Positions 17,195 to 25,499 of a stretch of 54,282 bases of DNA are shown in pieces; positions within the stretch are counted from its first letter, which is position 1; each line of letters begins with the position of its first letter. The notes under the pieces were generated by a model that was not told the DNA's origin, did no database searches, and saw only the letters and a program-made list of their open reading frames with translations. This stretch comes from Bacteroidota bacterium (GTDB taxonomy: Bacteria > Bacteroidota > Bacteroidia > Flavobacteriales_F > PHOS-HE28): contig JAFDZY010000267.1 of assembly GCA_018266685.1 (NCBI GenBank), forward strand, positions 1 through 54,282. The letters are read 5' to 3'. The translations under genes were made by a program, and so were the position numbers.

Positions 17195-17282
17195 CTTTCG
17201 GAAAGGCTTGGCGGGCGGGCGGTGCAGCCATTTGGGAAGCGGCACGAATTTAGCGAATTTCGCACGCATCCCAACTTGCGCC

Positions 17283-17978
17283 ATGCACCAGACCAAAGCC
17301 TCCGACCGCATGAACGAGCTGATCCGATCCGTGCAGCACGCCCTGGGCCTGCTGGAGGAAGGCAAACTGGACCTGCCCGGGCTGGAGCAGTGCACCGAGG
17401 ATGCACGCTCCATCTTCGAGCGGCTGGTGGTGCTGCGGCACAAGGCGCGGGAGGCACATGTGGAAGCGGAGAAGCGTGCTGCGCAGGCCGGGGCGAAGCC
17501 GCCGGAGCCCGCCGCGCCCATCCGCTTGGACACCCGCCCGCCGGACGTGCATCCGCAGCAAACCTCACTGATCGATGCCATTGCCGAAACGGAGACGGCC
17601 CCGGCGCCCAAGCCCAAGCCCGCGCCCCCGGCACCGGAACCGTTGGCGGCGGAAGCCCCGAAACCGCCCAAGGCCAGGCCGGCGGCCCCGCAAGCGGGGA
17701 ATGATCGCCCCGCTTCCGTGGCGGACAAGATGGAGCATGCGCCCGTGGCAGACCTGCGCAAGGCCATTGCATTGAGCCAGAAGTTCTGGTTTGTGGCAGA
17801 GCTCTTCGCCAACGAACGTGACCGCTATGAAAAGGCCCTCGATGCCATCAACGGCATGCATAGCGCCAGCGAGGCAGAAGCCTTTGTGCGCGATGAAGTG
17901 CTGGCCAAATTGCCGAAGCCGCCCGGCGAAGAGGTGGCGAACACGTTCCTTGAACTGGTAAAACGCCGTTTCCGCTGA
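17283..17978 (+). CDS. Conserved hypothetical protein with Pro/Ala-rich linker
   Basis: The 231-residue cytoplasmic protein has three parts. The N-terminal helical region (residues 1-70, [20 protein letters not shown]) is charged and probably coiled-coil. Residues 70-150 are a Pro/Ala/Lys-rich disordered linker. The conserved C-terminal domain includes [26 protein letters not shown] and ends [11 protein letters not shown] believe the C-terminal block recurs in Bacteroidota proteins of unknown function. The start could also be ATG 17310. It diverges from tdk, and its TGA overlaps the ATG of the M28 peptidase gene as TGATG, indicating translational coupling. No function can be assigned. Confidence 0.78.
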   Translation: MHQTKASDRMNELIRSVQHALGLLEEGKLDLPGLEQCTEDARSIFERLVVLRHKAREAHVEAEKRAAQAGAKPPEPAAPIRLDTRPPDVHPQQTSLIDAIAETETAPAPKPKPAPPAPEPLAAEAPKPPKARPAAPQAGNDRPASVADKMEHAPVADLRKAIALSQKFWFVAELFANERDRYEKALDAINGMHSASEAEAFVRDEVLAKLPKPPGEEVANTFLELVKRRFR

Positions 17979-19240
17979 TGCGCTTGCTGCTGCTGTTTCT
18001 TTTCGCGGCCCCGGTATGCCGGGCGTTCGCGCAGGACATCCCTTCCGTGAAGGAAAGGGCCAGGCAATATGTGGACACCCTGGCCTCGCCGGCGATGCAT
18101 GGCCGCGGCTACGTGCACGGCGGCGACAGCCTTGCGGCGGACTGGATCGCCAGGCAGTTCGACCGCATCGGGCTGGCCAAGCTCAACGGCACGCGCTTCG
18201 AGCGCTTCGGCTTTCCGGTGAACATTTTCCCGGACAGCATCGGCCTGCGCGTGGACGGCCGCATGCTCACCCCGGGCGTGGATTTCCTGGTGGATCCCGC
18301 TTCGGGAACATCCGTTGGAACATTCGACCTGGTGCATGTGAAGCTGGAAGACCTGCTCACGCCCGAACGCAAGGCCATGACCATGGGCGTGGTGCAGCGC
18401 CACGCGGCCGTGCTGGACTTTCCGCACACCACCAACAGCGACACGCTGCAACTGTACCGGCAACTGGAAAGCGAGCTGGCGCGTTATGTGCCCGTGTTCC
18501 GCCAGGGCGGGGATAAGCTCACTTGGAGCGTAGCCGGCACGCAGGCGCGCAATGCCATCCTTGAAATGCGCAAAGGCGCATTGCCGGACACTGCGCGCCA
18601 AGTGGAACTGCGGGTGTACAACAGCTTCATCCCCCGCCACCAGGCCCGCAACGTGTGGGGCGTGGCCAAGGGCCGCAGCAAGGATTGGATGCTAGTAACA
18701 GCGCACTACGACCACCTCGGCATGATGGGCCAGGCCCTCTTCCCCGGCGCCAACGACAATGCCAGCGGCGTAAGCATGCTGCTCAGCCTGGCCGAGTGGT
18801 TCAAGAAACACCCGGCCAAATGCAACATCCTCTTTGTGGCCTTCGCGGGGGAAGAAGCGGGGCTGAAGGGCAGCGAGTGGTTTGTGGTGGACCGCCCCAT
18901 GGACATGGCGCGGATCAAGCTGGTGCTCAACCTGGACCTCAACGGCACCGGCGACGACGGCATCACCGTGGTGAACGCCACCGCGCAAAAGGCCGTGTAC
19001 GACAAACTGGTCGCCATCAACAACGAAACGAAGGCACTGCCCCAGGTGAAGGCGCGCGGCCCGGCCTGCAACAGCGACCACTGCCCCTTCGTGGAAAAGG
19101 GCATCCCGGCCATCTTCATCTACACCATGGGCGGGGTGAGCTACTACCACGATGTGAACGACCGTGCGGAAACGTTGCCGCTCACCAAGTTCGATGGATT
19201 GTACCGCACGTTGGTGGAGTTGATCGGGCAATTGAGATGA
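17978..19240 (+). CDS. M28 family zinc aminopeptidase, exported
   Basis: The 420-residue protein has a signal peptide (LLLFLFAAPVCRAFAQ) and a C-terminal M28 peptidase domain. Zinc-binding blocks appear in order: TAHYDHLG (His), GANDNASGVS (Asp), AFAGEEAGLKGS (catalytic Glu and metal Glu), and SDHCPFVEKGIP (Asp/His). It probably works in the periplasm or as a lipid-free exported aminopeptidase releasing N-terminal residues from peptides. The start overlaps the upstream stop by one base. Its stop overlaps the rsmI start (ATGATGA), so all three genes form a tight operon. Confidence 0.9.
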   Translation: MRLLLLFLFAAPVCRAFAQDIPSVKERARQYVDTLASPAMHGRGYVHGGDSLAADWIARQFDRIGLAKLNGTRFERFGFPVNIFPDSIGLRVDGRMLTPGVDFLVDPASGTSVGTFDLVHVKLEDLLTPERKAMTMGVVQRHAAVLDFPHTTNSDTLQLYRQLESELARYVPVFRQGGDKLTWSVAGTQARNAILEMRKGALPDTARQVELRVYNSFIPRHQARNVWGVAKGRSKDWMLVTAHYDHLGMMGQALFPGANDNASGVSMLLSLAEWFKKHPAKCNILFVAFAGEEAGLKGSEWFVVDRPMDMARIKLVLNLDLNGTGDDGITVVNATAQKAVYDKLVAINNETKALPQVKARGPACNSDHCPFVEKGIPAIFIYTMGGVSYYHDVNDRAETLPLTKFDGLYRTLVELIGQLR

Positions 19241-19923
19241 TGCACGCGGGACATGCAGGCCGGCTCATACTCGTCCCCACGCCCATCGGCAATCTGGAGG
19301 ACATCACCCTGCGGGCCGTGCGCGTGCTGGGCGAAGTGGATGCCGTGATCGCCGAGGACACCCGCACCAGCGGCGTGCTGCTGAAGCACCTCGGCATCAC
19401 CAAGCCGTTCCTTGCGTTCCACATCCACAACGAGCACCAGGTAACGGAGCGCTTGGTGCAGCGCATGGCGGCGGGTGAACGTTTTGCCTTGGTCACCGAT
19501 GCTGGCACACCGGGCATCAGTGACCCTGGCTTTCTGCTGGTGCGCGCCGCCGTGAAGGCGGGCGTTGCGGTGGAAACGCTGCCCGGCCCCACGGCCTTTG
19601 TGCCCGCACTGGTGAACAGCGGCCTGCCCTGCGACCGTTTCACCTTCGAAGGTTTTCTTCCGGTGAAGAAAGGCCGCCGCACGCGCATCACTGAGCTGGC
19701 CACCGAGCCGCGCACCATGGTGTTCTATGAAAGCCCGCACCGCATTGCACGCACCTTGGCGGAGCTGGCGGAAGCCTTCGGCGCTGAACGCCCGGCGAGC
19801 ATCTCGCGCGAACTGACCAAGCTGCACGAGGAAACGGTGCGCGGCACTTTGGCGGAACTGGCGGAACACTTCCGGCAGCACGCGCCCAAAGGGGAGTTTG
19901 TGCTGTGCGTGGCGGGGGTGTAA
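19237..19923 (+). CDS. rsmI: 16S rRNA (cytidine1402-2'-O)-methyltransferase
   Basis: This 228-residue SAM-dependent enzyme 2'-O-methylates C1402 in the ribosomal decoding centre. Motifs include GRLILVPTPIGNLEDITLRA at the N-terminus, AEDTRTSGVLLKHLGI, LVTDAGTPGISDPG and LPGPTAFVPALVNSGLP. It is slightly shorter than the E. coli protein because the C-terminal extension is missing, as in many Bacteroidota. Two consecutive ATGs (19237, 19240) overlap the peptidase stop; either could be used. The long in-frame upstream extension is inside the peptidase gene and is not real. Confidence 0.95.
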   Translation: MMHAGHAGRLILVPTPIGNLEDITLRAVRVLGEVDAVIAEDTRTSGVLLKHLGITKPFLAFHIHNEHQVTERLVQRMAAGERFALVTDAGTPGISDPGFLLVRAAVKAGVAVETLPGPTAFVPALVNSGLPCDRFTFEGFLPVKKGRRTRITELATEPRTMVFYESPHRIARTLAELAEAFGAERPASISRELTKLHEETVRGTLAELAEHFRQHAPKGEFVLCVAGV

Positions 19924-20012
19924 GGATGCGCAGGATCTTGCGTTGATAACCCGCCAATGCAGGGGCCGATGAACGGTTCCATTGTCATTACCTTTCGTAA
20001 AGTCCTGTAACC

Positions 20013-20594
20013 ATGCGTGGCCTGCTGCTGCTCGGAACACTTGGCATTGCCATGCATGCCGTGGCGCAGAACGCGCTGTTCCGCAGCTATGCGGAGTATG
20101 CGGCGGCAAAGGGGGAGGCGGTGGACGGTGCCATTGACGTTGAACCGTCGTGGGGCCGCTTCGCGGTGGTCTTCGCCAAAGAGGGCCGGGAGCAACGCAT
20201 CGCCACGCGCAAGGTGTGGGGCTTCATGAACAATGGCGCGCTGTACCGCATAGAACCCCAAGGGCACCTGCCGGTGCGCCTGATGGCCCAGGGCGCCATT
20301 TGGTACTGGGAGAACGGCCTGGCGCATTTGCGCATGCAGCGCGACAGCACCGCGGCCGCCGCCGTGGAATACGGCCAGGCCGCCTATCTGAGCAGGGATG
20401 TGCAGGGCCCTATTGTCCCGGCGGTGTTCAAGGCGGACGATAGCAGCTCACCTTCCGCAAAGTTCAAGGCGGCATGGCCGGCCTATGGTGCGCTGCTGGA
20501 GCAGATCGGCGAGGGCGGCAACATGGAGCGCGTGCGCCAATTGGTGGTGGAGTATGAAGTGGCGGTGGAGGAGGGGAAGGCGGCGGGGCCGTGA
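20013..20594 (+). CDS. Exported protein of unknown function
   Basis: The 193-residue protein has a clear signal peptide (GLLLLGTLGIAMHAVAQ). The mature part contains alternating strands such as RKVWGFMNNGALYRIEP and QGAIWYWENGLAHLRM, followed by a charged C-terminal helix. I recognise no family. ATTACCTTTCG about 20 nt upstream of the ATG could be a -7 element. It follows rsmI by 90 nt and may be independently transcribed. Coding is supported by the signal peptide and by codon bias like that of the neighbours. Confidence 0.7.
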   Translation: MRGLLLLGTLGIAMHAVAQNALFRSYAEYAAAKGEAVDGAIDVEPSWGRFAVVFAKEGREQRIATRKVWGFMNNGALYRIEPQGHLPVRLMAQGAIWYWENGLAHLRMQRDSTAAAAVEYGQAAYLSRDVQGPIVPAVFKADDSSSPSAKFKAAWPAYGALLEQIGEGGNMERVRQLVVEYEVAVEEGKAAGP

Positions 20595-20669
20595 GCAGAT
20601 GCTTCCTCATGCCAAACTGGTTGAAATGGCACCCCAGCCTGCACGCGGGCAATTGCGTTCGTGCAACGA

Positions 20670-20855
20670 ATACCAATTACGCATTCAATATCAGACAACC
20701 TGCTTACCCTTCCCGCACGCGGGATGAAACACTTTTCCCGCATGACTTTTCCGCAGAGGTCGCCCCGTAGGCACCGCTACGCAACGACCTCTGCTTATCG
20801 TCCTACAGAAAAATGGCAGCGCATCTTTGGCCGATCTTGAATGCGTAATTGGTAT
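20670..20855. mobile_element. MITE-like 186-bp palindromic element
   Basis: Terminal inverted repeats of 23 bp (20670-20692 and 20833-20855) match at 22 of 23 positions; the end sequence is ATACCAATTACGCATTCAA. Inside are a TCCCGC/GCGGGA hairpin (20711-20724) and a two-tier hairpin. The outer tier is GCAGAGGTCG (20753-20762) with CGACCTCTGC (20785-20794). The inner tier is CGTAG with CTACG. No open reading frame fits. It fills most of the 363-bp gap 20595-20957. Size, terminal repeats and lack of coding capacity suggest a non-autonomous transposable element. No transposase is in the window, and a target duplication is unclear beyond AT-rich flanks. A structured RNA is an alternative. Confidence 0.6.
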
Positions 20856-20957
20856 AAGGATTTGCTCGTTCAAACGGACGTGGGCGGTCCCATGAGTTTC
20901 CGGGAATCATGCTTCAGCAGCACGGGAGCGAGGTACTTCGAACCACCCATTAACCAC

Positions 20958-22697
20958 CTAAAGCTTCAACAGGCGCAATGGCAGGGTTTGCCCGGTGCAA
21001 GTAATTCGTACCACATATACACCTGGCGCCCACTCCTGGCAGGCAATCGGCACTACATGTTCACCGGGTGCCTGCAAACCGGCCCATGGCCTTGCGATCA
21101 ACTGGCCGGTGGCGTCCAATACTTCCACTGTGGCCGGTCCTGTGGAGGTGGTGGCGTAATGCACCAGCACCTCAGTGGATGCCGGGTTGGGCACAAGGTG
21201 CATTGACGTTCCCGGGCGCAATTCATCGATCGCAAACAATTGGTCCGAGCTCCATTCAACCATGGCCACGCCGAAGGCAGGTACGGAAAGTTGGTGAATA
21301 TCCGCCAGATCAAGACTTTGCAACACCAAGCCACCCGTGCTTGACATGGCATTCTGCGTAGTGCCGGCGGATGCATCAGCGCCACCAACGACCCAAGCAT
21401 GCCCAGGGAATGCACCAGCTTGCAGGCCCGAAAGGCTGAATGCCGTGCCACTGTGGTTTACGAGCAGTAGATCCTGTCTCGTTTGGTCCGGTTGCGCAAA
21501 TGCAAAGACCTTCAAACCGGAAAAGCCTGATACCGTGCCGGGCTGCGGAACATTGTCATCCCTGAAAAGCGGGGCCAATGCCCGCAGGGCCTCAAAATTC
21601 GCCATCGGGAAGATCGAATCCCCCTCCAGCTTGCGGAGCACGTTATAGCTTTCGCTGGTGGTAAGGAAGTTGTGCAGCGTGGCAACCTCCACGGCAGGAT
21701 GCCGGGCGAAGGCGGCGAACATCTCCCCGCAAAAGAGCGCTTGAACAAGTGAATTTCCATAGTTCTCAAAGTTGCCGCGCACATTCCATTCCGTCACCCA
21801 AACCTTATGTGCCGCAACAGCTTGCAATTCGGCCAATGCACTGTCCATGCGGGCCCCGGCAAATTCAGCCGCGAACGGGACGGCACAATCGACGCTCGCG
21901 GACACGGTGGTCTGTGTACAATGGACGGAAAGCTCCGGATAGGCGTGCAACACCACGGCATCCGACCATGCAACAGAACTGAGCGGGGAATTCCATGCTT
22001 GAACAATTGCCGCCTGTGCAGCATCCTCATTGTTGAGCACTGCTGGCGGAGCTGCGGCCAATGCGACCTTCATTCCCGGATATGCTGCCTTGATGGCGAT
22101 ATTGTATGGCATTGATGCATTGATGTACGCCTGCACATCAGGATAGACCGAATGATAGTCGTTCAAATAAGCCTCATTTCCGAGTTCCACGCCCTCCACT
22201 TCCACCCCTGCGGTTGCCAGTAACTGCAATACCTGCATTGTTTCAGGCACCGAGCCGGTGAGCACATTGGTGCAATAGAGCACCTTTACACCCGTACCGG
22301 TGGCCAAGGCGATCATTTGGGCCAGGTAATTCTGGGTCAGGGATCCATTGGCGATCCTTGCCGCCTCGGCCTGATAGGAATCTTCCATGTGTGCAGCTAA
22401 TTCGCCCTGGAACTGCTCGATCTCCGAAAGCACCAGGCCATAACCCGGAGTTGAAGGGTGGTAGAAATTAGCGACCGTACCACCGGGGAACCGGATAAGG
22501 CCTGGATTGATCTGCTGCACGCGGGACCAAAGCCCGGGGTCTGAACCTGGCATGTCCAGGAAGGCGTCTTCCCCGTTCAATCCCCATTGAAAGGCGATGG
22601 TATCCGACGAAAGTGGGCCTATCGCTATCAAAGGATCCTGCGCGATGGCGGCATGAATCGGAATTAACAATAATGCAAGCGTGGGAGTTGATTTCAT
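20958..22697 (-). CDS. T9SS-secreted glycoside hydrolase (clan A-like)
   Basis: The 579-residue protein has a signal peptide (LALLLIPIHAAIAQ) and a TIM-barrel glycosidase domain. The probable acid/base is Glu in VEGVELGNEAYLND (about residue 175) and the nucleophile is Glu in VWVTEWNVRG (about residue 325). This Asn-Glu/Glu arrangement is that of clan GH-A families such as GH39, GH51 or GH30. A beta-sandwich follows, then a type A T9SS sorting domain (LVPNPASTEVLVHYATTS to LRLLKL). It is probably cell-surface attached or released and acts on plant or microbial polysaccharide; the substrate cannot be named. The coding sequence looks slightly less GC-rich than its neighbours. Confidence 0.82.
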   Translation of the reverse strand: MKSTPTLALLLIPIHAAIAQDPLIAIGPLSSDTIAFQWGLNGEDAFLDMPGSDPGLWSRVQQINPGLIRFPGGTVANFYHPSTPGYGLVLSEIEQFQGELAAHMEDSYQAEAARIANGSLTQNYLAQMIALATGTGVKVLYCTNVLTGSVPETMQVLQLLATAGVEVEGVELGNEAYLNDYHSVYPDVQAYINASMPYNIAIKAAYPGMKVALAAAPPAVLNNEDAAQAAIVQAWNSPLSSVAWSDAVVLHAYPELSVHCTQTTVSASVDCAVPFAAEFAGARMDSALAELQAVAAHKVWVTEWNVRGNFENYGNSLVQALFCGEMFAAFARHPAVEVATLHNFLTTSESYNVLRKLEGDSIFPMANFEALRALAPLFRDDNVPQPGTVSGFSGLKVFAFAQPDQTRQDLLLVNHSGTAFSLSGLQAGAFPGHAWVVGGADASAGTTQNAMSSTGGLVLQSLDLADIHQLSVPAFGVAMVEWSSDQLFAIDELRPGTSMHLVPNPASTEVLVHYATTSTGPATVEVLDATGQLIARPWAGLQAPGEHVVPIACQEWAPGVYVVRITCTGQTLPLRLLKL

Positions 22698-23006
22698 TTT
22701 CAGTTGTGCCCGGGGAAAATCCGGGGACCGAAGAAAGAGGGACCGGAAGTTAAGACAACCGGTCCATGCGTAGGTTCAGCGTGCCCAGGGCCATGCCCCA
22801 CATGCGCGCCACTCGCCCGCGTTTCCCCACTCGCTCACGTTTGCAACGCGGGCGAGGATCGCGGCGCGCTTGCAGCGCACACCTTGAACCACACAATCCC
22901 GGAAGTCCATTTTACCGTCCTGCCGTCCCCACAGGGTCACGCTAAAATAGCCACCGGCACACGGCGGACCCTGTGCTGGGACGGCCTGAAACTGTAGCTT
23001 GCCCCC
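22698..23006. other. 309-bp intergenic region without a convincing gene
   Basis: Frames on both strands are open here for 85-97 codons but show no family signature, so I do not call a gene. The region holds the divergent promoters of the glycosidase and the MDR gene (TAGCTTGC lies just before ATG 23007). It also holds the bulged hairpin listed at 22922-22985 and a GC-rich stretch around 22820-22885 that looks like repetitive DNA. Confidence 0.5.
22922..22985. repeat. 17-bp bulged inverted repeat upstream of MDR gene
   Basis: GCCGTCCC (22922-22929) plus CACAGGGTC (22930-22938) pair with GACCCTGTG (22967-22975) and GGGACGGC (22978-22985). Only a CT bulge interrupts the stem. It lies 21 bp before ATG 23007, so the stem spans the promoter region. 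It could be an operator-like or mobile palindrome. Confidence 0.5.
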
Positions 23007-24026
23007 ATGCAAGCCTGGCAACTTACCGCCCACGGTTCACCGGAGCAGGTGCTTCGGCTATGCGAACTCCCCGACCCCGCGCCCAAGCCGGGCCAGGTGC
23101 TGATCCGCAGCGAGGGCTTCGGCCTGAACTTCGCCGATGTGATGGCCGTGAAGGGCCTGTACCGCGATGCGCCACCGCCGCCGTGCGTGCTGGGTTATGA
23201 AGTGGTGGGCCGCGTGGAGCGCTGCGGCGCTGCGGTGCCCGCGGGATTGGAGGGCAAGCGCGTGCTGGCCTTTACGCGTTTTGGCGGATACGCGCAGCTG
23301 GCCTGCACGGACCACCGCGCCGTGGCCGTGATCCCGGACGACATGGACCTGGGCACCGCCTTGGCCTTGGCCACGCAAGGCGCCACGGCATGGTACATGG
23401 CCATGGTGGCGGCGCCGCTGCAACAGGGCGACCGTGTGCTGATACACAGTGCAGCGGGCGGCGTGGGGCAATTGCTCGTGCAGGTCGCGTTGCACCAAGG
23501 CTGCGAAGTGTTTGCTGTGGCCAATGGTGCGGAAAAGCTGGCCTACCTGAAGCAGCTCGGCGCACAACACCTCGTGGACCGCAATGCCGGAGACTATGCG
23601 GCGGCGGTCCACACGGCTTTGGGCAAAGACCGATTGGATGCGAGCTTCAACGCCGTTGGCGGCACCACCTTCAAGAAAGACCTGGCCTTGCTCGGAGCAG
23701 GGGGTAAGCTGGTGCTGTTCGGTGGTGCGGAACGCGGCAAGGGCGGTGCCTTCGGCGACCTCCGCTTTGTGTGGAACATGGGGTTTATTGTCCCCATTTT
23801 CCTGATGATGCGCAGCAAAAGCCTCATCGGCGTGAACATGCTGCGGCTCAGCGAACACAAGCCGCAATTGGTGGCGGCCTGCATGCAGGGCGCGTTGGGC
23901 GCGCTGCGCGAAGGCTGGCTGAAGCCCAAGGTCCATCCGCTGTTCAACGCGGGCCAACTTCCTCAGGCCGTGGAACTGCTGGATTCCGGCAAGAGCATCG
24001 GCAAAGTGGCCGTGCGCTGGAATTGA
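23007..24026 (+). CDS. MDR-family quinone oxidoreductase-like enzyme
   Basis: The 339-residue medium-chain dehydrogenase/reductase has the GroES-like N-terminal domain (NFADVMAVKGLY, near residue 41) and the NADPH Rossmann motif HSAAGGVGQLLVQVA (about residue 150). The structural and catalytic zinc cysteine patterns of alcohol dehydrogenases are absent, so it fits the zinc-independent quinone reductase/VAT-1-like group acting on quinones or enones. The start ATG 23007 follows TAGCTTGC by a few bases. It converges tightly with the small gene at 24030, with 3 nt between stops. Confidence 0.87.
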   Translation: MQAWQLTAHGSPEQVLRLCELPDPAPKPGQVLIRSEGFGLNFADVMAVKGLYRDAPPPPCVLGYEVVGRVERCGAAVPAGLEGKRVLAFTRFGGYAQLACTDHRAVAVIPDDMDLGTALALATQGATAWYMAMVAAPLQQGDRVLIHSAAGGVGQLLVQVALHQGCEVFAVANGAEKLAYLKQLGAQHLVDRNAGDYAAAVHTALGKDRLDASFNAVGGTTFKKDLALLGAGGKLVLFGGAERGKGGAFGDLRFVWNMGFIVPIFLMMRSKSLIGVNMLRLSEHKPQLVAACMQGALGALREGWLKPKVHPLFNAGQLPQAVELLDSGKSIGKVAVRWN

Positions 24027-24029
24027 CGG

Positions 24030-24218
24030 CTACTTCTTGGGCGCGTTGTTCGTATCGTCCTTCTTCGGCGCGGCATCGTCGCCCTCGTCCGCTTCATCTT
24101 CCTGCCGGAGCATCTCATGCAGCGAACCCGGCGGTAGCGTAGGGGAGAACGGATCGGTACTCTCATTGCCCAAGGGCCTGGGTTCAGGGTCGGGTTGCGG
24201 TTTGTGCTTGTGGTCCAT
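24030..24218 (-). CDS. Small acidic hypothetical protein
   Basis: The 62-residue hydrophilic protein is rich in Asp, Glu, Pro and Lys, including EDEADEGDDAAPKKDD, and starts MDHKHKPQPDPEPRPLG. It is probably disordered. ATG 24218 is preceded two bases upstream by AGCATTTG, close to a -7 box, and it diverges from the DAHP synthase gene. Residues 25-40 (FSPTLPPGSLHEML) look like a short conserved segment. No function can be assigned. Confidence 0.55.
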   Translation of the reverse strand: MDHKHKPQPDPEPRPLGNESTDPFSPTLPPGSLHEMLRQEDEADEGDDAAPKKDDTNNAPKK

Positions 24219-24285
24219 GGCAAATGCTGAATTGGTTCCCACAAGGTACGCACCAAGACCGTGCCGGTGTACCTGTGCCTCCCGG

Positions 24286-24293
24286 TACCTTTG
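24286..24293 (+). promoter_or_regulatory. -7 box TACCTTTG, start-proximal
   Basis: TACCTTTG ends six bases before ATG 24300. It excludes the in-frame upstream start at 24261. Confidence 0.65.
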
Positions 24294-24299
24294 CCCCGC

Positions 24300-25430
24300 A
24301 TGTCAACTGCGATCGCCCCAACACCTTTTGCCCAATGGGGCCTGGGCCTGCAACGCCCGCTCTTTATAGCCGGGCCGTGCAGCGCGGAAAGCCGCGAGCA
24401 AGTGCTGGCCACGGCAGAAGGGATCAAGGCACATGCCCCGCAGGTAAAGGTGTTCCGCGCGGGCGTTTGGAAGCCGCGCACACGGCCCGGCGGATTTGAG
24501 GGCATGGGCGCGGCGGCGCTGCCTTGGTTGAAGGAAGTGAAGGAGCGCACGGGCCTGCTCACCATGACCGAGGTGGCCACGCCACAGCACCTGGATGCCG
24601 CACTAAAGGCCGGAGTGGACATGCTGTGGATCGGTGCGCGCACCACGCCCAACCCGTTCAGCGTGCAGGCCATCGCCGATGCACTGGCTGGCGTGGACAT
24701 CCCTGTTTTCGTGAAGAACCCCGTGAACCCCGATCTGGCCTTGTGGATCGGGGCATTGGAGCGCCTGCACGAGGCCGGCATTCGGCGCATGGCCGCCGTA
24801 CACCGCGGCTTCCACTGGTTTGGGCGCTCGCCTTACCGCAACCACCCGATGTGGGAATTGCCCGTGCGCCTGAAGGCGGCATTTCCAGCATTGGAGCTGC
24901 TTTGCGACCCCAGCCACATTGCGGGGGACAGGGCCCTGCTGGCAGGCATAGCCCAGCAGGCGCTGGACCTCAACTTCAGCGGGCTGATGGTGGAAGTACA
25001 CCACGCGCCCGATGAGGCCAAGAGCGATGCCGCCCAGCAACTGGCCCCGGCGACTTTTGCGGACCTGCTCCGCAGCCTCATCCTCCGGCAGTCCGCCGCG
25101 GAGGCGCACTTGCGGAACGAACTGCAGGAACACCGCGACCTGATCGATCGGTTGGACGAGGAGATCATGCAAAAGCTCGCCGCCCGCATGGAGATCTCCG
25201 AACGGATCGGGGCCTTCAAACAGGCGCACAACATCGCCATCCTGCAACCGGAGCGCTGGCGGCAGATCATGCTGGCCATGCAGGCCTTCGGGAGGGAGTC
25301 GGGGCTGTCGCCCGCCTTCATACAGGCCGTGATGGACGCGGTGCACGACGAGAGCATCCGCAAGCAAACCTCGGTTTGGGAGAAGGACCGTTTGGCCACG
25401 GACATCCAAGGGTCGGTAAAAATGGAATGA
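24300..25430 (+). CDS. Bifunctional DAHP synthase / chorismate mutase
   Basis: This 376-residue fusion catalyses the first step of the shikimate pathway (phosphoenolpyruvate plus erythrose 4-phosphate to DAHP) and the branch-point conversion of chorismate to prephenate. The type I-beta DAHP synthase domain (residues 10-265) contains the IAGPCSAES motif, VFRAGVWKPRTRPGG, LWIGARTTPNPFSVQ and DPSHIAGD. The AroQ-type chorismate mutase domain (from about residue 285) has LIDRLDEEIMQKLAARMEIS and IGAFKQAHN. The mutase in such fusions usually mediates feedback inhibition by aromatic products. The start is set by the promoter at 24286. Confidence 0.95.
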   Translation: MSTAIAPTPFAQWGLGLQRPLFIAGPCSAESREQVLATAEGIKAHAPQVKVFRAGVWKPRTRPGGFEGMGAAALPWLKEVKERTGLLTMTEVATPQHLDAALKAGVDMLWIGARTTPNPFSVQAIADALAGVDIPVFVKNPVNPDLALWIGALERLHEAGIRRMAAVHRGFHWFGRSPYRNHPMWELPVRLKAAFPALELLCDPSHIAGDRALLAGIAQQALDLNFSGLMVEVHHAPDEAKSDAAQQLAPATFADLLRSLILRQSAAEAHLRNELQEHRDLIDRLDEEIMQKLAARMEISERIGAFKQAHNIAILQPERWRQIMLAMQAFGRESGLSPAFIQAVMDAVHDESIRKQTSVWEKDRLATDIQGSVKME

Positions 25431-25499
25431 GGGATTGTGGATTTCCGGAAAAAAGGCGTTTACCTTGCATCGTTTATTAGACCCCAACCACCCCGGAAC

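Noticed and set aside
22704..23033. Open frames of 85-97 codons on both strands in the gap before the MDR gene
   Set aside because: There is no start context, no family motif, and both overlap the hairpin and promoter. They are more likely repetitive non-coding DNA.
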